Shown: one piece after another, positions 15,310 to 23,572 of the stretch | Layout: each line of letters opens with the position of its first letter | Position numbering within the stretch: position 1 is the stretch's first letter | Assembly (NCBI RefSeq): GCF_002356295.1 | Contig: NZ_AP018042.1 | Coordinates: 4,992,361-5,056,360, forward strand | Direction of reading: 5' to 3' | Length of the DNA stretch: 64,000 nucleotides | From: Labilibaculum antarcticum | GTDB lineage: Bacteria; Bacteroidota; Bacteroidia; Bacteroidales; Marinifilaceae | The notes under the pieces: model-generated | Seen by the model: the letters and a program-made list of their open reading frames with translations, nothing else | Database searches by the model: none | What the model was told of the DNA's origin: nothing | Position numbers and translations under genes: made by a program

Positions 15310-17454
15310 TTAATTGCTTTGATGTACAGGTAAAGAAAAATACATTGCACTGCCTTCACCAAGCTTACTTTTCACCCAAATTTGGCCATCGTTTTTATGA
15401 ACAAATTCCTGACAAAGGATTAAACCTAATCCCGTTCCTTTTTCCTCATTGGTTCCTTCGCGTTGAACATTCTTTTCAATATTAAAAAGACCATCCATTA
15501 TTTGTTCACTCATGCCAATACCTGTGTCACGTGTGCAAATTTCGAGCATGTTCTTATTTAATTTGCACGATAAATAAATTACACCACCTGAATTACAGAA
15601 CTTAATGGCATTACTAAATAAATTGGAAACGACTACTTTAATGGTTTCCTTATCTGCCCAAACCATTTGTGTATCATCAATATTATTTACAACATTGATT
15701 TTTTTTAATTCAGCAGTCGCCAAGTTTGGTGAAATACTCTCATTTATAAGGCTTTTAATCTGATGAGCTTCTTTATGTAGTTGAATTGCTCCACTTTGTG
15801 ACCTCGACCATGTTAATAAATTTTCGAGAAGGGAATAGGTCGATTTAGAGGCATTTCCAACATGATTGATCATTTCCATTCGCTCATCATCGCTATATTC
15901 ATTATAATGGAGTGCCAATTCATCATTAAAACCTAAAATTGCACTAAAAGGACTCTTTAAATCATGAGCAATAATAGAAAAGAATATGTCTTTGGTTGCA
16001 TTTGATTTTTGAAGGTTTTCTTCGCTAATCTCAAGTTTTTGGATATTTTCCTCCAGAAGTAATTTTTGTTTTTTAATTAGTTTATGATTTGATTTCAGAA
16101 TTTTGTTATTTTTCTTGGACTTTAAAAAATAGAACACAACAATTACAATTGCTAAAATGAGGAAGATAATTGCCAATAAGGCACTTATAAATTTATTTCT
16201 CATTTTAATAGCAGTATTTTCTACCTGCTGATTTTTAAGTGCCAGTTTAAGTTGTTGTTGTTCCTGTTCATTTTTTACTTTCTGTTCTTCAAATTCGACT
16301 AAAAACCCAGTTACTTTCTCACTTTTTAACGAATCTATAGCACTATTTGCCTTTAGTAGTGAATTATAAGCTTTTTGATGATTTCCAATATGGGAATAAG
16401 CTTCAGCACTCATCTTATAAATTTCTGGATACTCTTCGTGCAAACCAATAGAATCGGATAAATTAAGGCATTTGTCGAGAAAATAAATACTCTCACGATA
16501 CTGTTTTTGTTTTAAAAGCGTTTCTCCTTGTTGACGATATACTCGCACCAGAATGTGTTGGTAATTATTTTCGATACAAATTTTACGGGCTCTAACTATA
16601 TAATAATTGGTTGAATCAAAATTGTTGATGCCATTGTAATAACCTGCTAGGGAAAGAAATAAATAGGATCGAACATATTCACTATTAATTTTAGGCAGTA
16701 AGCTTTTTATTTTCTGATAATCGGATTCAGCCTCTTTAAATTTTTGATGTTCCACCTTTAAAACTCCTGCATTTGAATAGGAAATGGCCAAACTTCCGAC
16801 ATTAATGGCTAGTTGTTCCTTGCTAATCTTTTTTTGTTCTCGACTAATAATTTTTTGTTCAAGATCAATAGATTTTTGAAAATAGTTTAAGGCCAGATCG
16901 TAATTATCGAGTCGTTTGTAAATGGCACCGATGTTATTATATCTTGTGGATAAACTACTCGTATCTTTTAATTTTTCGGCAAATTCGAGTGCTTTAAGAT
17001 TATAGTTAAGACTTTTTAATTGACTGGATCCATAAGAAGCTAAATAACTTATGCCACTGTAACAATCCAACATATTGATTGAATCTCCTTCTAAGCTAAA
17101 TTGAATAAGAGCTTTATCAAAATTTTCCATGGACAGTTTTAACTTTCCTGCTTCAATTAGTGCTCTGCCTTGGTATGAATGAGATACGGCAAGTCCGTGC
17201 AAGTAGTTAATTTTTTTGGCCAGTATTATGCCTTTGCTACTATATACCAAAGAGCTGTCAATATTAATACCACCAAATAAATAAGCTATTTGGTTGTAGT
17301 TATCTACGATTTGCTCCTGATTGGTTTCAATTTGATTTACTTCCTTTAAGGAATCAATTTGAAATCGCTCCTGATTTATATCTTGTGTTGATGCAAAACC
17401 AGTGAGGAAATTAATGCAGATAAATATGATCGTGAGGGCTAGAACTTTTCTCAT
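15310..17454 (-). CDS. TPR-containing sensor histidine kinase
   Basis: A 714-residue protein: signal peptide (1-22), then about six to seven tetratricopeptide repeats (about 60-400) in the periplasm, one membrane helix (about 425-447), a short coiled coil, a HisKA domain with phospho-acceptor His497 in SIIAHDLKSPF, and a HATPase domain with N box NLFSNAIKF (about 615), DTGIG (about 643) and GTGLGL (about 673). This TPR-kinase type is common in Bacteroidota. No response regulator is adjacent, so it is an orphan kinase. The signal is unknown. Confidence 0.9.
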   Translation of the reverse strand: MRKVLALTIIFICINFLTGFASTQDINQERFQIDSLKEVNQIETNQEQIVDNYNQIAYLFGGINIDSSLVYSSKGIILAKKINYLHGLAVSHSYQGRALIEAGKLKLSMENFDKALIQFSLEGDSINMLDCYSGISYLASYGSSQLKSLNYNLKALEFAEKLKDTSSLSTRYNNIGAIYKRLDNYDLALNYFQKSIDLEQKIISREQKKISKEQLAINVGSLAISYSNAGVLKVEHQKFKEAESDYQKIKSLLPKINSEYVRSYLFLSLAGYYNGINNFDSTNYYIVRARKICIENNYQHILVRVYRQQGETLLKQKQYRESIYFLDKCLNLSDSIGLHEEYPEIYKMSAEAYSHIGNHQKAYNSLLKANSAIDSLKSEKVTGFLVEFEEQKVKNEQEQQQLKLALKNQQVENTAIKMRNKFISALLAIIFLILAIVIVVFYFLKSKKNNKILKSNHKLIKKQKLLLEENIQKLEISEENLQKSNATKDIFFSIIAHDLKSPFSAILGFNDELALHYNEYSDDERMEMINHVGNASKSTYSLLENLLTWSRSQSGAIQLHKEAHQIKSLINESISPNLATAELKKINVVNNIDDTQMVWADKETIKVVVSNLFSNAIKFCNSGGVIYLSCKLNKNMLEICTRDTGIGMSEQIMDGLFNIEKNVQREGTNEEKGTGLGLILCQEFVHKNDGQIWVKSKLGEGSAMYFSLPVHQSN

Positions 17455-17537
17455 GCCAGTGGATTAATTTGTGTGACTAAAAGTAGCAAAAAAAATATAG
17501 AATGCCTGACTAATATTCGCAATAAATATTTCTCGTA

Positions 17538-17765
17538 TTAGTTTAAAACAGGGCGATTGAGCTGTTTTGTGTTTATGCTAAACTGCATTTGTCTTAAGGT
17601 AGTTAAATTGTCATTTTTGAAGTAAGTGGTGAAAAGTTTTGAATTCAATTTGTTGCAGATAGATTCAATATCGGTCGAGTTTAGTATCTGTATTGATGGA
17701 AGCCATTTTTGCCTGTCATTCAGTTTATTGGTATTCAGTTTTTTCTCAGATATCGAAATCTGGGC
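17538..17765 (-). other. open frame following the phosphoesterase stop, no start codon
   Basis: After the TAA of the phosphoesterase the same minus-strand frame stays open for about 75 codons, to a stop at 17538-17540. It contains stretches such as KLNDRQKWLPSIQILNST and TTYFKNDNLTTLRQMQFS. There is no upstream ATG, GTG or TTG. It may be a decayed small gene or chance in AT-rich DNA. Confidence 0.25.
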
Positions 17766-18586
17766 TTACCATTTACAATTCCCGAATACCGTATGTTGAA
17801 GTGAGTAAAGGATTCCTTTTTCATCTAGTTCAATAATAACAGCGTGAAGTTGCTGTGCATTGCGACCAGGATTAATGCAGTAAGATTCCCCTATTTTTTC
17901 AATCCAAGTACCACTGAGCATTGGAGATTCATGAATGTGTCCGTGCAAACTTAAAATAGGTTGTCGCTTAGATATTTGGTTTGTGAGGGCCTTACTGCCC
18001 AGGTGTGTTTGTTCCCAGCTTACATCTAGCTTACCTCCATAAGGGGGAGAATGGCAAATCCAGATACTGCTCTTTGGATCGATATTATGGAGTTGTTCCT
18101 CTATACTTGGTTTTGTTATGAAGTAGTCAGAAGGAATTGGTTTTACAATACCAGTGGTGGTGGAGAAGTAAGCGCCTTTTTGAGGATGAATTACATCTGA
18201 TTCAAGATCCCGGGCTTCGTAATCTTTTCGGGTAAAAGGGGTGGGAGGTACTATTCCGTAGCCCGATAAACGGATGTTTTTGTAGAGATAACTTTTCAGG
18301 CGAAGCTGCATAATGATATTTGGGAGAGCCAACTGCTCCAATTTAATAATGCTTGCCGGCCAGTCGTTGTTACCCGGAATAAAAAGAATATCAAGCTTAA
18401 TTTCCTGTGCGAATTGTAAAAAACAGCGGTCTATATATTGCAGCTGATCGGAGACTTTCCGGGTATGGGCAAATAGATCTCCCCCAACAAAAGAGCATCA
18501 GCATCCTTTTCCCGTGCGATAATCTCAACCAGCTCATCGTACAGGTATTGATCTCCATGAAGATCTGAGGTGTAGATCAGTTTCAT
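17766..18586 (-). pseudogene. metallophosphoesterase gene interrupted by a one-base frameshift
   Basis: The N-terminal part starts with ATG at 18586 (MKLIYTSDLHGDQYLYDELV, metal-binding D-x-H). The C-terminal part is an open frame ending at 17766 and holds GNND-type and GHIHES motifs (SLHGHIHESPML) plus NPGRN. The two halves lie in different frames. Near 18493-18505 the minus strand reads TTG followed by five G and then A; one more G would give LLLGGDLFAHTRKVSDQL, the expected GGD motif, and join both halves into a protein of 273 residues. So it is either a real frameshift in a homopolymer or a sequencing error. Family: calcineurin-like phosphoesterases. Confidence 0.75.
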
Positions 18587-18790
18587 GTGCTTTTAATTTC
18601 TGTTAGATACCATTACACTTGCTACTTAAATATATTGCTTTGGAATGTTAAAGTCAAACAAATACCGTATTGGCATATTGGAGAAAATGAAGGATGAAAT
18701 AGCATCAGATAATCTTGGGACTTATTGGTGTTTGGTTTTTTAGGAACGCGATGCAATCGCCCACCAGCAGGTACTTGTTGATGTTCGGAA

Positions 18791-18940
18791 GCACCGTCAG
18801 GGTAAAAGGAAACTCGGGGAGATGATACCCCGTCAGCGGTCGTAGATCCCTGACGGCGGTTTGTTATTTGTGGTGTTATTTGAGTTGGTGAGTTTTGCGT
18901 TTGAAAGCGCCGTCAGGGTAAAAAAAACACTGATGGGCTA
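18791..18940. repeat. REP-like hairpin cluster A
   Basis: It contains a partly decayed left arm (18792-18805), an intact right arm (18827-18860: CCCCGTCAGCGGT, then CCCTGACGGCGG) and a third arm (18907-18940). The unit CCGTCAGGGT / ACCGCTGACGG folds as a hairpin with a bulged C and is shared with clusters B, C and D. A conserved spacer word, TTGGTGAGTTTTGCGTTTGA, lies between arms. Confidence 0.8.
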
Positions 18941-19156
18941 TTCTAAATTAGGTGAATATCAATTGCTTGTGTTTTACAGGTAAATCATAACAAAATTATC
19001 CTCGTATTTCCTAGTAAGAGTGGGGTATTTGCTTTGAGTGAACATATTTATGAAGTGTATTGTTTTGCAGATGTGCTAATAAATAGTAACTTCATGATTC
19101 GATTTTAAAAAATGTATTGTTGAGTAGAGGGGGGCGGTAATTCAAAATGGCATAAC

Positions 19157-19492
19157 ATGTTGCATCAGGCATCTTTTCTTCTTAAAAACAGCTGTTTTAC
19201 TCCATATAAATGGGCATCTACTTGCGTGGATGCCTGTTTTAGCAAAATACAAAGCCCTCGGAGTTACATGAATGCCTGTTTTAGTGGCTCACAATGCCCT
19301 CGGAGTTTCATGAATGCCGATTGCCGCAAAACACAAGCTCTTCGGAGTTTCGCAGATGCCGATTATATTCACACAAAAGGCCCTCGGAGTTTCGGGAATG
19401 CCCATTTTGGGGACACACAATGCTCTCGGAGTTTCGGGAATGCCCCCTCCGTGTGCTCGGAAAGGCTCCTAAAACAAGAGATTTTACAATAA
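19157..19492 (+). CDS. doubtful ORF translating the 42-bp repeats
   Basis: A 111-codon frame with a 14-residue repeat (PRSFMNADCRKTQA, LRSFADADYIHTKG, PRSFGNAHFGDTQC). A second plus-strand frame is also open across the array, as expected from period alone. There is no signal peptide, no recognisable family and no promoter box. I regard it as probably non-coding, but record it because the repeat period preserves the frame. Confidence 0.2.
   Translation: MLHQASFLLKNSCFTPYKWASTCVDACFSKIQSPRSYMNACFSGSQCPRSFMNADCRKTQALRSFADADYIHTKGPRSFGNAHFGDTQCSRSFGNAPSVCSERLLKQEILQ
19212..19475. repeat. 42-bp tandem repeat array (about 6 units)
   Basis: Units begin with CCCTCGGAGTTTC or close variants at about 19254, 19296, 19338, 19380 and 19422, spaced 42 bp, with an extra degenerate unit upstream. 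Each unit carries GGAGTTTCnnGAATGCC followed by a variable part ending in CACAA. Because 42 is a multiple of three, a plus-strand frame stays open (see next entry). Confidence 0.8.
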
Positions 19493-19578
19493 TTGCATGT
19501 TAAATCATTTTAGAATTATCCGGATCAAGCGAAGACGATATTCATTGATCCTTTTGTTTAACTATAATTAAAGATTAA

Positions 19579-20307
19579 ATGGCTTCTTTAGTATTACCTA
19601 CATCCGATTTAAATCGGTTAAAAATGTTAGATCGTTCCATTGCAACTGCACAGAAAGATGCAGTATTAGGAACTAGTTTTATTCCTCCCAAATTGCTGCG
19701 CGAGGCAGAAGAGCTGAAATTGAAATTTCGGACCGTTTACGATCTAAGCAATTCCAGCTTATCGGTCAGGCAGAAAGAGGTTCGCGAGAAAAATGAAACC
19801 TTTGTAAAGCTGGAGGTTGTGGTACGCGATTTTTTTGATGGTTTAAGAAGAAGAACCTACCGAATGGATCATCCGGCAGAAGTGTTGCGTTACTACAACA
19901 TTACTGCGGGGGGTGAATTACCTACTTTCAGTAAGGATATGGATTTGGTAACGGCTGCCGAAAACATTCTCTTGGGAGAGCAAAAGGCAGTTGAAGCAGG
20001 GTATCCGGCTATGAGCAATCCTTCGGCAGAGGAAGTTGCTTTGGCTTTGGAGTCTGCAAAAAAGGAATTCGACGAAATTGCTCCTGCCGATCGTGCTGTA
20101 AATAAGGTACAGAAAGATTTGGCCGAAGTTCGCGAACCGGTGGATGAAATGATTAAGGAAATTGCGGCTTACATTCAATTTTCGATGAGAAACGAGACAA
20201 CTTCCAATGTGCGCAGATTTATGAGAACCTATGGTTTCGAATACCGATACCTGCAAGGCGAGCCTGTGGATGAAGAACTGGTAGTTAATGAGACTCCTAA
20301 AATTTAG
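19579..20307 (+). CDS. helical cytoplasmic protein of unknown function
   Basis: A 242-residue protein without signal or membrane segment. It is rich in charged helices (residues 60-95 and 150-200 look like coiled coil) and contains FFDGLRRRTYRMDHPAEVLRYY in the middle and RRFMRTYGFEYRYLQGEP at the end. I do not recognise the family. Codon use is ordinary for the window, and the gene is bracketed by the 42-bp array and REP-like hairpins that begin four bases after its stop codon, so it sits within the repeat island. It may be a stable cargo gene or an old insertion target. Confidence 0.65.
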   Translation: MASLVLPTSDLNRLKMLDRSIATAQKDAVLGTSFIPPKLLREAEELKLKFRTVYDLSNSSLSVRQKEVREKNETFVKLEVVVRDFFDGLRRRTYRMDHPAEVLRYYNITAGGELPTFSKDMDLVTAAENILLGEQKAVEAGYPAMSNPSAEEVALALESAKKEFDEIAPADRAVNKVQKDLAEVREPVDEMIKEIAAYIQFSMRNETTSNVRRFMRTYGFEYRYLQGEPVDEELVVNETPKI

Positions 20308-20310
20308 TTT

Positions 20311-20535
20311 TACCCCGTCAGCGGTCGTAGATCCCTGACGGCGGTTTGTTTTGGGAATTGTTGGGTTTTTGTACACCGCCGATCCCGAAAGCGCCGTCAG
20401 GGTAAAAAAAATGGGAGTAGATAATACCCCGTCAGCGGTCGAAGATCCCTGACGGCGGTTTGTTATTTAGGGTGTTGGGTTTTGGTGAGTTTTGTGTTTG
20501 AAAGCGCCGTCAGGGTAAAAAAACCGCTGACGTGC
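20311..20535. repeat. REP-like hairpin cluster B
   Basis: Four arms of the same unit as cluster A: 20311-20346, 20390-20415 (3' half decayed), 20425-20461 and 20500-20534. Orientation alternates, giving inverted pairs like proteobacterial BIMEs. It begins four bases after the stop codon of the preceding gene. Confidence 0.85.
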
Positions 20536-20550
20536 TGTGGGGGAGATTAG

Positions 20551-20580
20551 AAAAGCCACCTGTGGGGTGGCTTTCTTTTG
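20551..20580. terminator. strong hairpin terminator
   Basis: A perfect 9-bp stem, 20552-20560 with 20566-20574, with loop TGTGG is followed by a T-rich run. The same hairpin is repeated at 22541-22566. Confidence 0.75.
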
Positions 20581-20650
20581 TTTATATAAGGTTTGAATAT
20601 GGTGAGTTTGGCATTTCAAATGCTCCATAAAAGCACGAAGCCTATATGCT

Positions 20651-21244
20651 TTATTTTAATTTGATTCCATCAGCTAGCAATTTAAATCCAATTGGGATAA
20701 ATACACCAATCAAAATATACCAATGTGTATATCCGTCATATTTTGCATATAAAAAGAATCCTATAAGACTTGCTAAGCCTAGCATTACTATCGCATATTT
20801 AAAACCATCCAAGATTGTAATTTTAAGAATGACTTTATCTTCTTTCTTTTTTCTCCATTTATTATCAATAAGTAATGATAAACCAACAAAAGATAAAAGT
20901 CCTGTCAGAATTGTCCAAGGACTAAATTCCGTATTTATTTCATAAATATAAATTGTCCACCAACCGAAACCAACAAATAAGGTCAATGCATAGAAAATAT
21001 CAAACCACTTAACGGTAGTTTCTTTAATGTCAAGATATTCATGAAGAATTTCCTTTAATCGTTTATTTATTTTCTCTTTATCTTCCGAATCAATATCTCC
21101 AGAATTTATCTTCTCAAGTAATTCTAGGTCTGTTTTTAATTTCCGTTTTCTATTAGTTTGAGATAATGAGTCTAATAGTTTTATTATTACAGAAATTAAA
21201 CCAGCAATAGATATAATTAGTTTTAAAACTGTTTCTAATTCCAT
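20651..21244 (-). CDS. hypothetical four-helix membrane protein
   Basis: A 197-residue protein: one N-terminal helix (about 5-24), a charged cytoplasmic helical stretch (28-75: KKLKTDLELLEKINSGDIDS region), then four hydrophobic segments (about 82-100, 110-127, 146-166, 173-192). The family is not recognised. It stands alone in the repeat island, with low GC. A role as an accessory or defence-related membrane protein cannot be excluded, but nothing supports one. Confidence 0.6.
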   Translation of the reverse strand: MELETVLKLIISIAGLISVIIKLLDSLSQTNRKRKLKTDLELLEKINSGDIDSEDKEKINKRLKEILHEYLDIKETTVKWFDIFYALTLFVGFGWWTIYIYEINTEFSPWTILTGLLSFVGLSLLIDNKWRKKKEDKVILKITILDGFKYAIVMLGLASLIGFFLYAKYDGYTHWYILIGVFIPIGFKLLADGIKLK

Positions 21245-21267
21245 AGATTCTTATATTTAATAGCATT

Positions 21268-21354
21268 CGAAAGTAGGCATCTTTTCCAACTGATGCAAGA
21301 AATCATAAGAAAAGATATTGGTAAATATTTTGGTGTTAGTGAGGTGGGCGTGAA
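21268..21354. repeat. dispersed hairpin repeat, copy 1
   Basis: Related to 23179-23280 and 24690-24790. It carries GCATCTTTTCC, a spacer, then AGAAAAGATATTGGTA and GGTGTTAGTGAGGTGGGCG. The ATCTTTTC/GAAAAGAT arms can pair. It lies upstream of the membrane-protein gene. Confidence 0.65.
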
Positions 21355-21497
21355 CTTACCGTTAAGACAGAAAATATGATGCCTTTTATTACCCCAAACC
21401 CCTAAAGGGGCTTATTGGCAGTAGTTTTGGGAAGAAGTCCACTTTAGGGGATGTAGGGGTGGTTTCGAATTGGAAGAAGTTGCTGTATGAAATTAAA

Positions 21498-21651
21498 GCG
21501 CCGTCAGGGTAAAAAAAACCGCTGACGGGCTTGGGGAGATGATACCCCGTCAGCGGTCGTAGATCCCTGACGGCGGTTTGTTATTTGGGGTGTTGGGTGT
21601 TAGAGTTTCTTCCTTAAAGCGCCGTCAGGGTAAAAAAACCGCTGACGGGCT
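21498..21651. repeat. REP-like hairpin cluster C (downstream flank of RAYT)
   Basis: Three arms: 21498-21531 and 21543-21578, which form a head-to-head inverted pair around GGGGAGATGATA, and 21618-21651. The last arm abuts the stop codon of the RAYT gene and could serve as its terminator. Confidence 0.88.
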
Positions 21652-22319
21652 TATTCTATAATTAAATTTTCGATGTTGATGTAGTCTTGTTTCTGTTGGT
21701 GGTAGCTAATGAAATTTTCTTTATTGTCGAACCAATGGATTAATTCTTCGCGTTTTAGTTTGCTTGGCTTTTTCGATAATAAAGAATGGTAAGATGTCCA
21801 TGGATAATCGATGGAATTTTCGCAAAAGCCATGATGTGAAGGGTTGTTGTGAATATAGCTAATCAGTTTCTTAAAATAATTATCTGATGTAATATGTATT
21901 CGTTTGAAAGGGCTTTCAAATAAGCTGCCGCTTCGTTTGTATTCCTTATTTATTGACTGAGCATATGCATTAAATAAGTGTGAGAATTGACGGGAGGGAT
22001 CGTATTGTTTCGAGGAAACCCCGTCAGCGGTTTTTATTCCTGACGGCGGTGTTATAGTAGTATGATTATTCTTTTTAATAGGAATAAATCCGATTTCATT
22101 TTTCTCTTTTATTCGCACTAATATGTGAAAATGATTCTTCATAAGGCACCATGCAAAAGTATCAGCAATTTCTTCGATGTACTTTTCGTAAAGTTGAAGG
22201 AAGTGAGTGTAGTTATCATTTGTTCGAAACAAATCTTCACCATTAATACCTCTGTTGAAAATATGATAATAATTGCCGTGTTCTATTGCTTCAAGAAGTC
22301 TCATTAATAAGATTTTCAC
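21651..22319 (-). CDS. REP-associated tyrosine transposase (RAYT, Y1/HUH)
   Basis: A 222-residue single-domain Y1 transposase. It has GNYYHIFNRGINGEDLF at the start, the HUH metal-binding motif KNHFHILVR (His63, His65), GSLFESPFKRIHI, and the catalytic tyrosine region LISYIHNNPSHHGF (Tyr155). These features define TnpA-REP proteins related to IS200/IS605 transposases, which nick and join DNA at REP hairpins. Both sides are flanked by REP-like inverted hairpins (clusters C and D), the usual arrangement. Residues about 89-103 (ITPPSGIKTADGVSS) are encoded by a REP-like hairpin inserted in frame in a variable loop before PSRQFSHLFNAYA. Motifs are intact, so the protein is probably active. Confidence 0.92.
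   Translation of the reverse strand: MKILLMRLLEAIEHGNYYHIFNRGINGEDLFRTNDNYTHFLQLYEKYIEEIADTFAWCLMKNHFHILVRIKEKNEIGFIPIKKNNHTTITPPSGIKTADGVSSKQYDPSRQFSHLFNAYAQSINKEYKRSGSLFESPFKRIHITSDNYFKKLISYIHNNPSHHGFCENSIDYPWTSYHSLLSKKPSKLKREELIHWFDNKENFISYHQQKQDYINIENLIIE
22016..22053. repeat. REP-like hairpin inside the RAYT coding sequence
   Basis: CCCCGTCAGCGGT, TTTTATT and CCTGACGGCGGT form the same hairpin as the flanking REP arms, with a slightly different loop. It is in frame and keeps the transposase open. Confidence 0.85.
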
Positions 22320-22425
22320 ATATAATAATAATAATAATCTAATTTACTAGTATATTATGAATAGTCAAAATCTCATAAAAATGTATGGGTAAGAGTTTCG
22401 GGTGTTGGTGAGTTTTGCGTTTGAA

Positions 22426-22506
22426 AGCGCCGTCAGGGTCAAAAAACCGCTGACGGGCTCGGGGAGATGATACCCCGTCAGCGGTCGAAGATCCCTGACG
22501 GCGGTT
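22426..22506. repeat. REP-like hairpin cluster D (upstream flank of RAYT)
   Basis: Two arms, 22426-22459 and 22470-22506, form a head-to-head pair around GGGGAGATGATA, almost identical to cluster C. The same 5' spacer word (TTGGTGAGTTTTGCGTTTGA) precedes it at 22406. Confidence 0.88.
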
Positions 22507-22539
22507 TAAGGAAGTAACCAAAGCAGGGGGAATAATGAG

Positions 22540-22566
22540 AAAAGCCACCTGTGGGGTGGCTTTTTT
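22540..22566. terminator. hairpin terminator, duplicate of 20551-20580
   Basis: Stem 22541-22549 with 22555-22563, loop TGTGG, then a T-rich run. Stem and loop are identical to the copy at 20552, including the preceding GGGGGA, so the REP block and terminator seem to have been duplicated together. Confidence 0.7.
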
Positions 22567-22693
22567 ATTTTAATTAGATTCAGTTTTTGAAAGCATTTTA
22601 ACTCTTCGATATCCTGAAATGGGCCAAATTCTTCGCGTACTTATTAATAAAAACACATGAAGAGATTTAGTCTGTATCTTGGTAATAGGCTGT

Positions 22694-23017
22694 CTACTTA
22701 TTCATGATTTTATCAGCAATTTTCTTAGCGTCGCGGCAATATTTATCATCACCCTCTAATTTCCATTCGCCGGTGTTTTCAATGTAAAAACGAACTGTTT
22801 TCTCTACAACTTCTGCATACCCACCATAGGATGTTAACATATTTTGCACTTCTTCAATATATTCAATCCTGCTAAATTCATCTTTTAACACCAAACTCCA
22901 CAGTTTATTGATACGTTTGGATTTCTCTTTGTAAATAGGGTCTATCGTTTTGTAAGCCATTAAAAAAAGAGAAAGCGCTTTTGCTTCTGGTGATGGTTTT
23001 TCTGTTTTTTTTATCAT
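22694..23017 (-). CDS. hypothetical helical protein
   Basis: A 107-residue soluble protein with helical, charged sequence (LSLFLMAYKTIDPIYKEKSK; VQNMLTSYGGYAEVVEKTVR; WKLEGDDKYCRDAKKIADKI). No signal, membrane helix or known motif. It stands alone between repeat blocks. Coding seems likely from the start (ATG followed by lysines) and even composition, but no function can be given. Confidence 0.5.
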   Translation of the reverse strand: MIKKTEKPSPEAKALSLFLMAYKTIDPIYKEKSKRINKLWSLVLKDEFSRIEYIEEVQNMLTSYGGYAEVVEKTVRFYIENTGEWKLEGDDKYCRDAKKIADKIMNK

Positions 23018-23572
23018 ACTCTTTGTTGTGTATTAAAATAAATCGCTAAATGTGATTTACTATTATCATTCGATTCTTTTCCCATTGGTTTTTTCGCACG
23101 ACGCACAATTTCTTTATATCTGTACTGGTGCGTTTATCCCTACCTATAGGAATGAGTTGTTCTCATTTTTATTAGAGCCCGAAAGTAGCCATCTTTCCCA
23201 ATTGTTGCAAGAAATAGTAAGGAAAGATATTGGTATGTGTTTTAGGTGTTGGTCGCTGGGCGAGAGCTAATACCTCAAACCCGACCCTTTTGCTCGAGAA
23301 GAAGGGAGCTTTCTTTCAAAAATGTGTAGATACAGAAGCTGTATTCTCTTCTCCTTTAGGAGAGGGATAGAGTGAGGTTTTTGAAAAGTCATGGAAAAAA
23401 AACGCTTACTGGTTCTGGTATTGTTGTTTTCACCCCTTCGTTTGTCGACACTTCTCCTTAAAAAGGGAAGACTCAGTTCTGTCGTTTTCTTCCTTTGCAA
23501 AGGGATTTCGAAAACTGTAGGAACGAAGGACAGAGGGGGCCATTTTGTTTTTGGGAGAAGTACTGATTCTGC
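23018..23572. other. intergenic repeat-bearing stretch
   Basis: No gene is supported. It holds copy 2 of the dispersed hairpin repeat (23179-23280) and several purine-rich words (CTTCTCCTTTAGGAGAGG, 23353-23370) that recur near 24791. Short frames here carry no signal or motif. Confidence 0.5.
23179..23280. repeat. dispersed hairpin repeat, copy 2
   Basis: CCGAAAGTAGCCATCTTTCC, spacer, AAGGAAAGATATTGGTA, then TTTTAGGTGTTGGTCGCTGG. ATCTTTCC (23190-23197) and GGAAAGAT (23221-23228) are a perfect inverted pair around about 23 nt. Confidence 0.7.

Noticed and set aside
19918-20376. 152-codon minus-strand frame
   Set aside because: It is antisense to the gene at 19579-20307 and starts inside a REP-like hairpin.
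18791-22506. Possible CRISPR array
   Set aside because: Repeats are palindromic REP-like arms with irregular spacing and alternating orientation, spacers are themselves conserved, and there are no cas genes.
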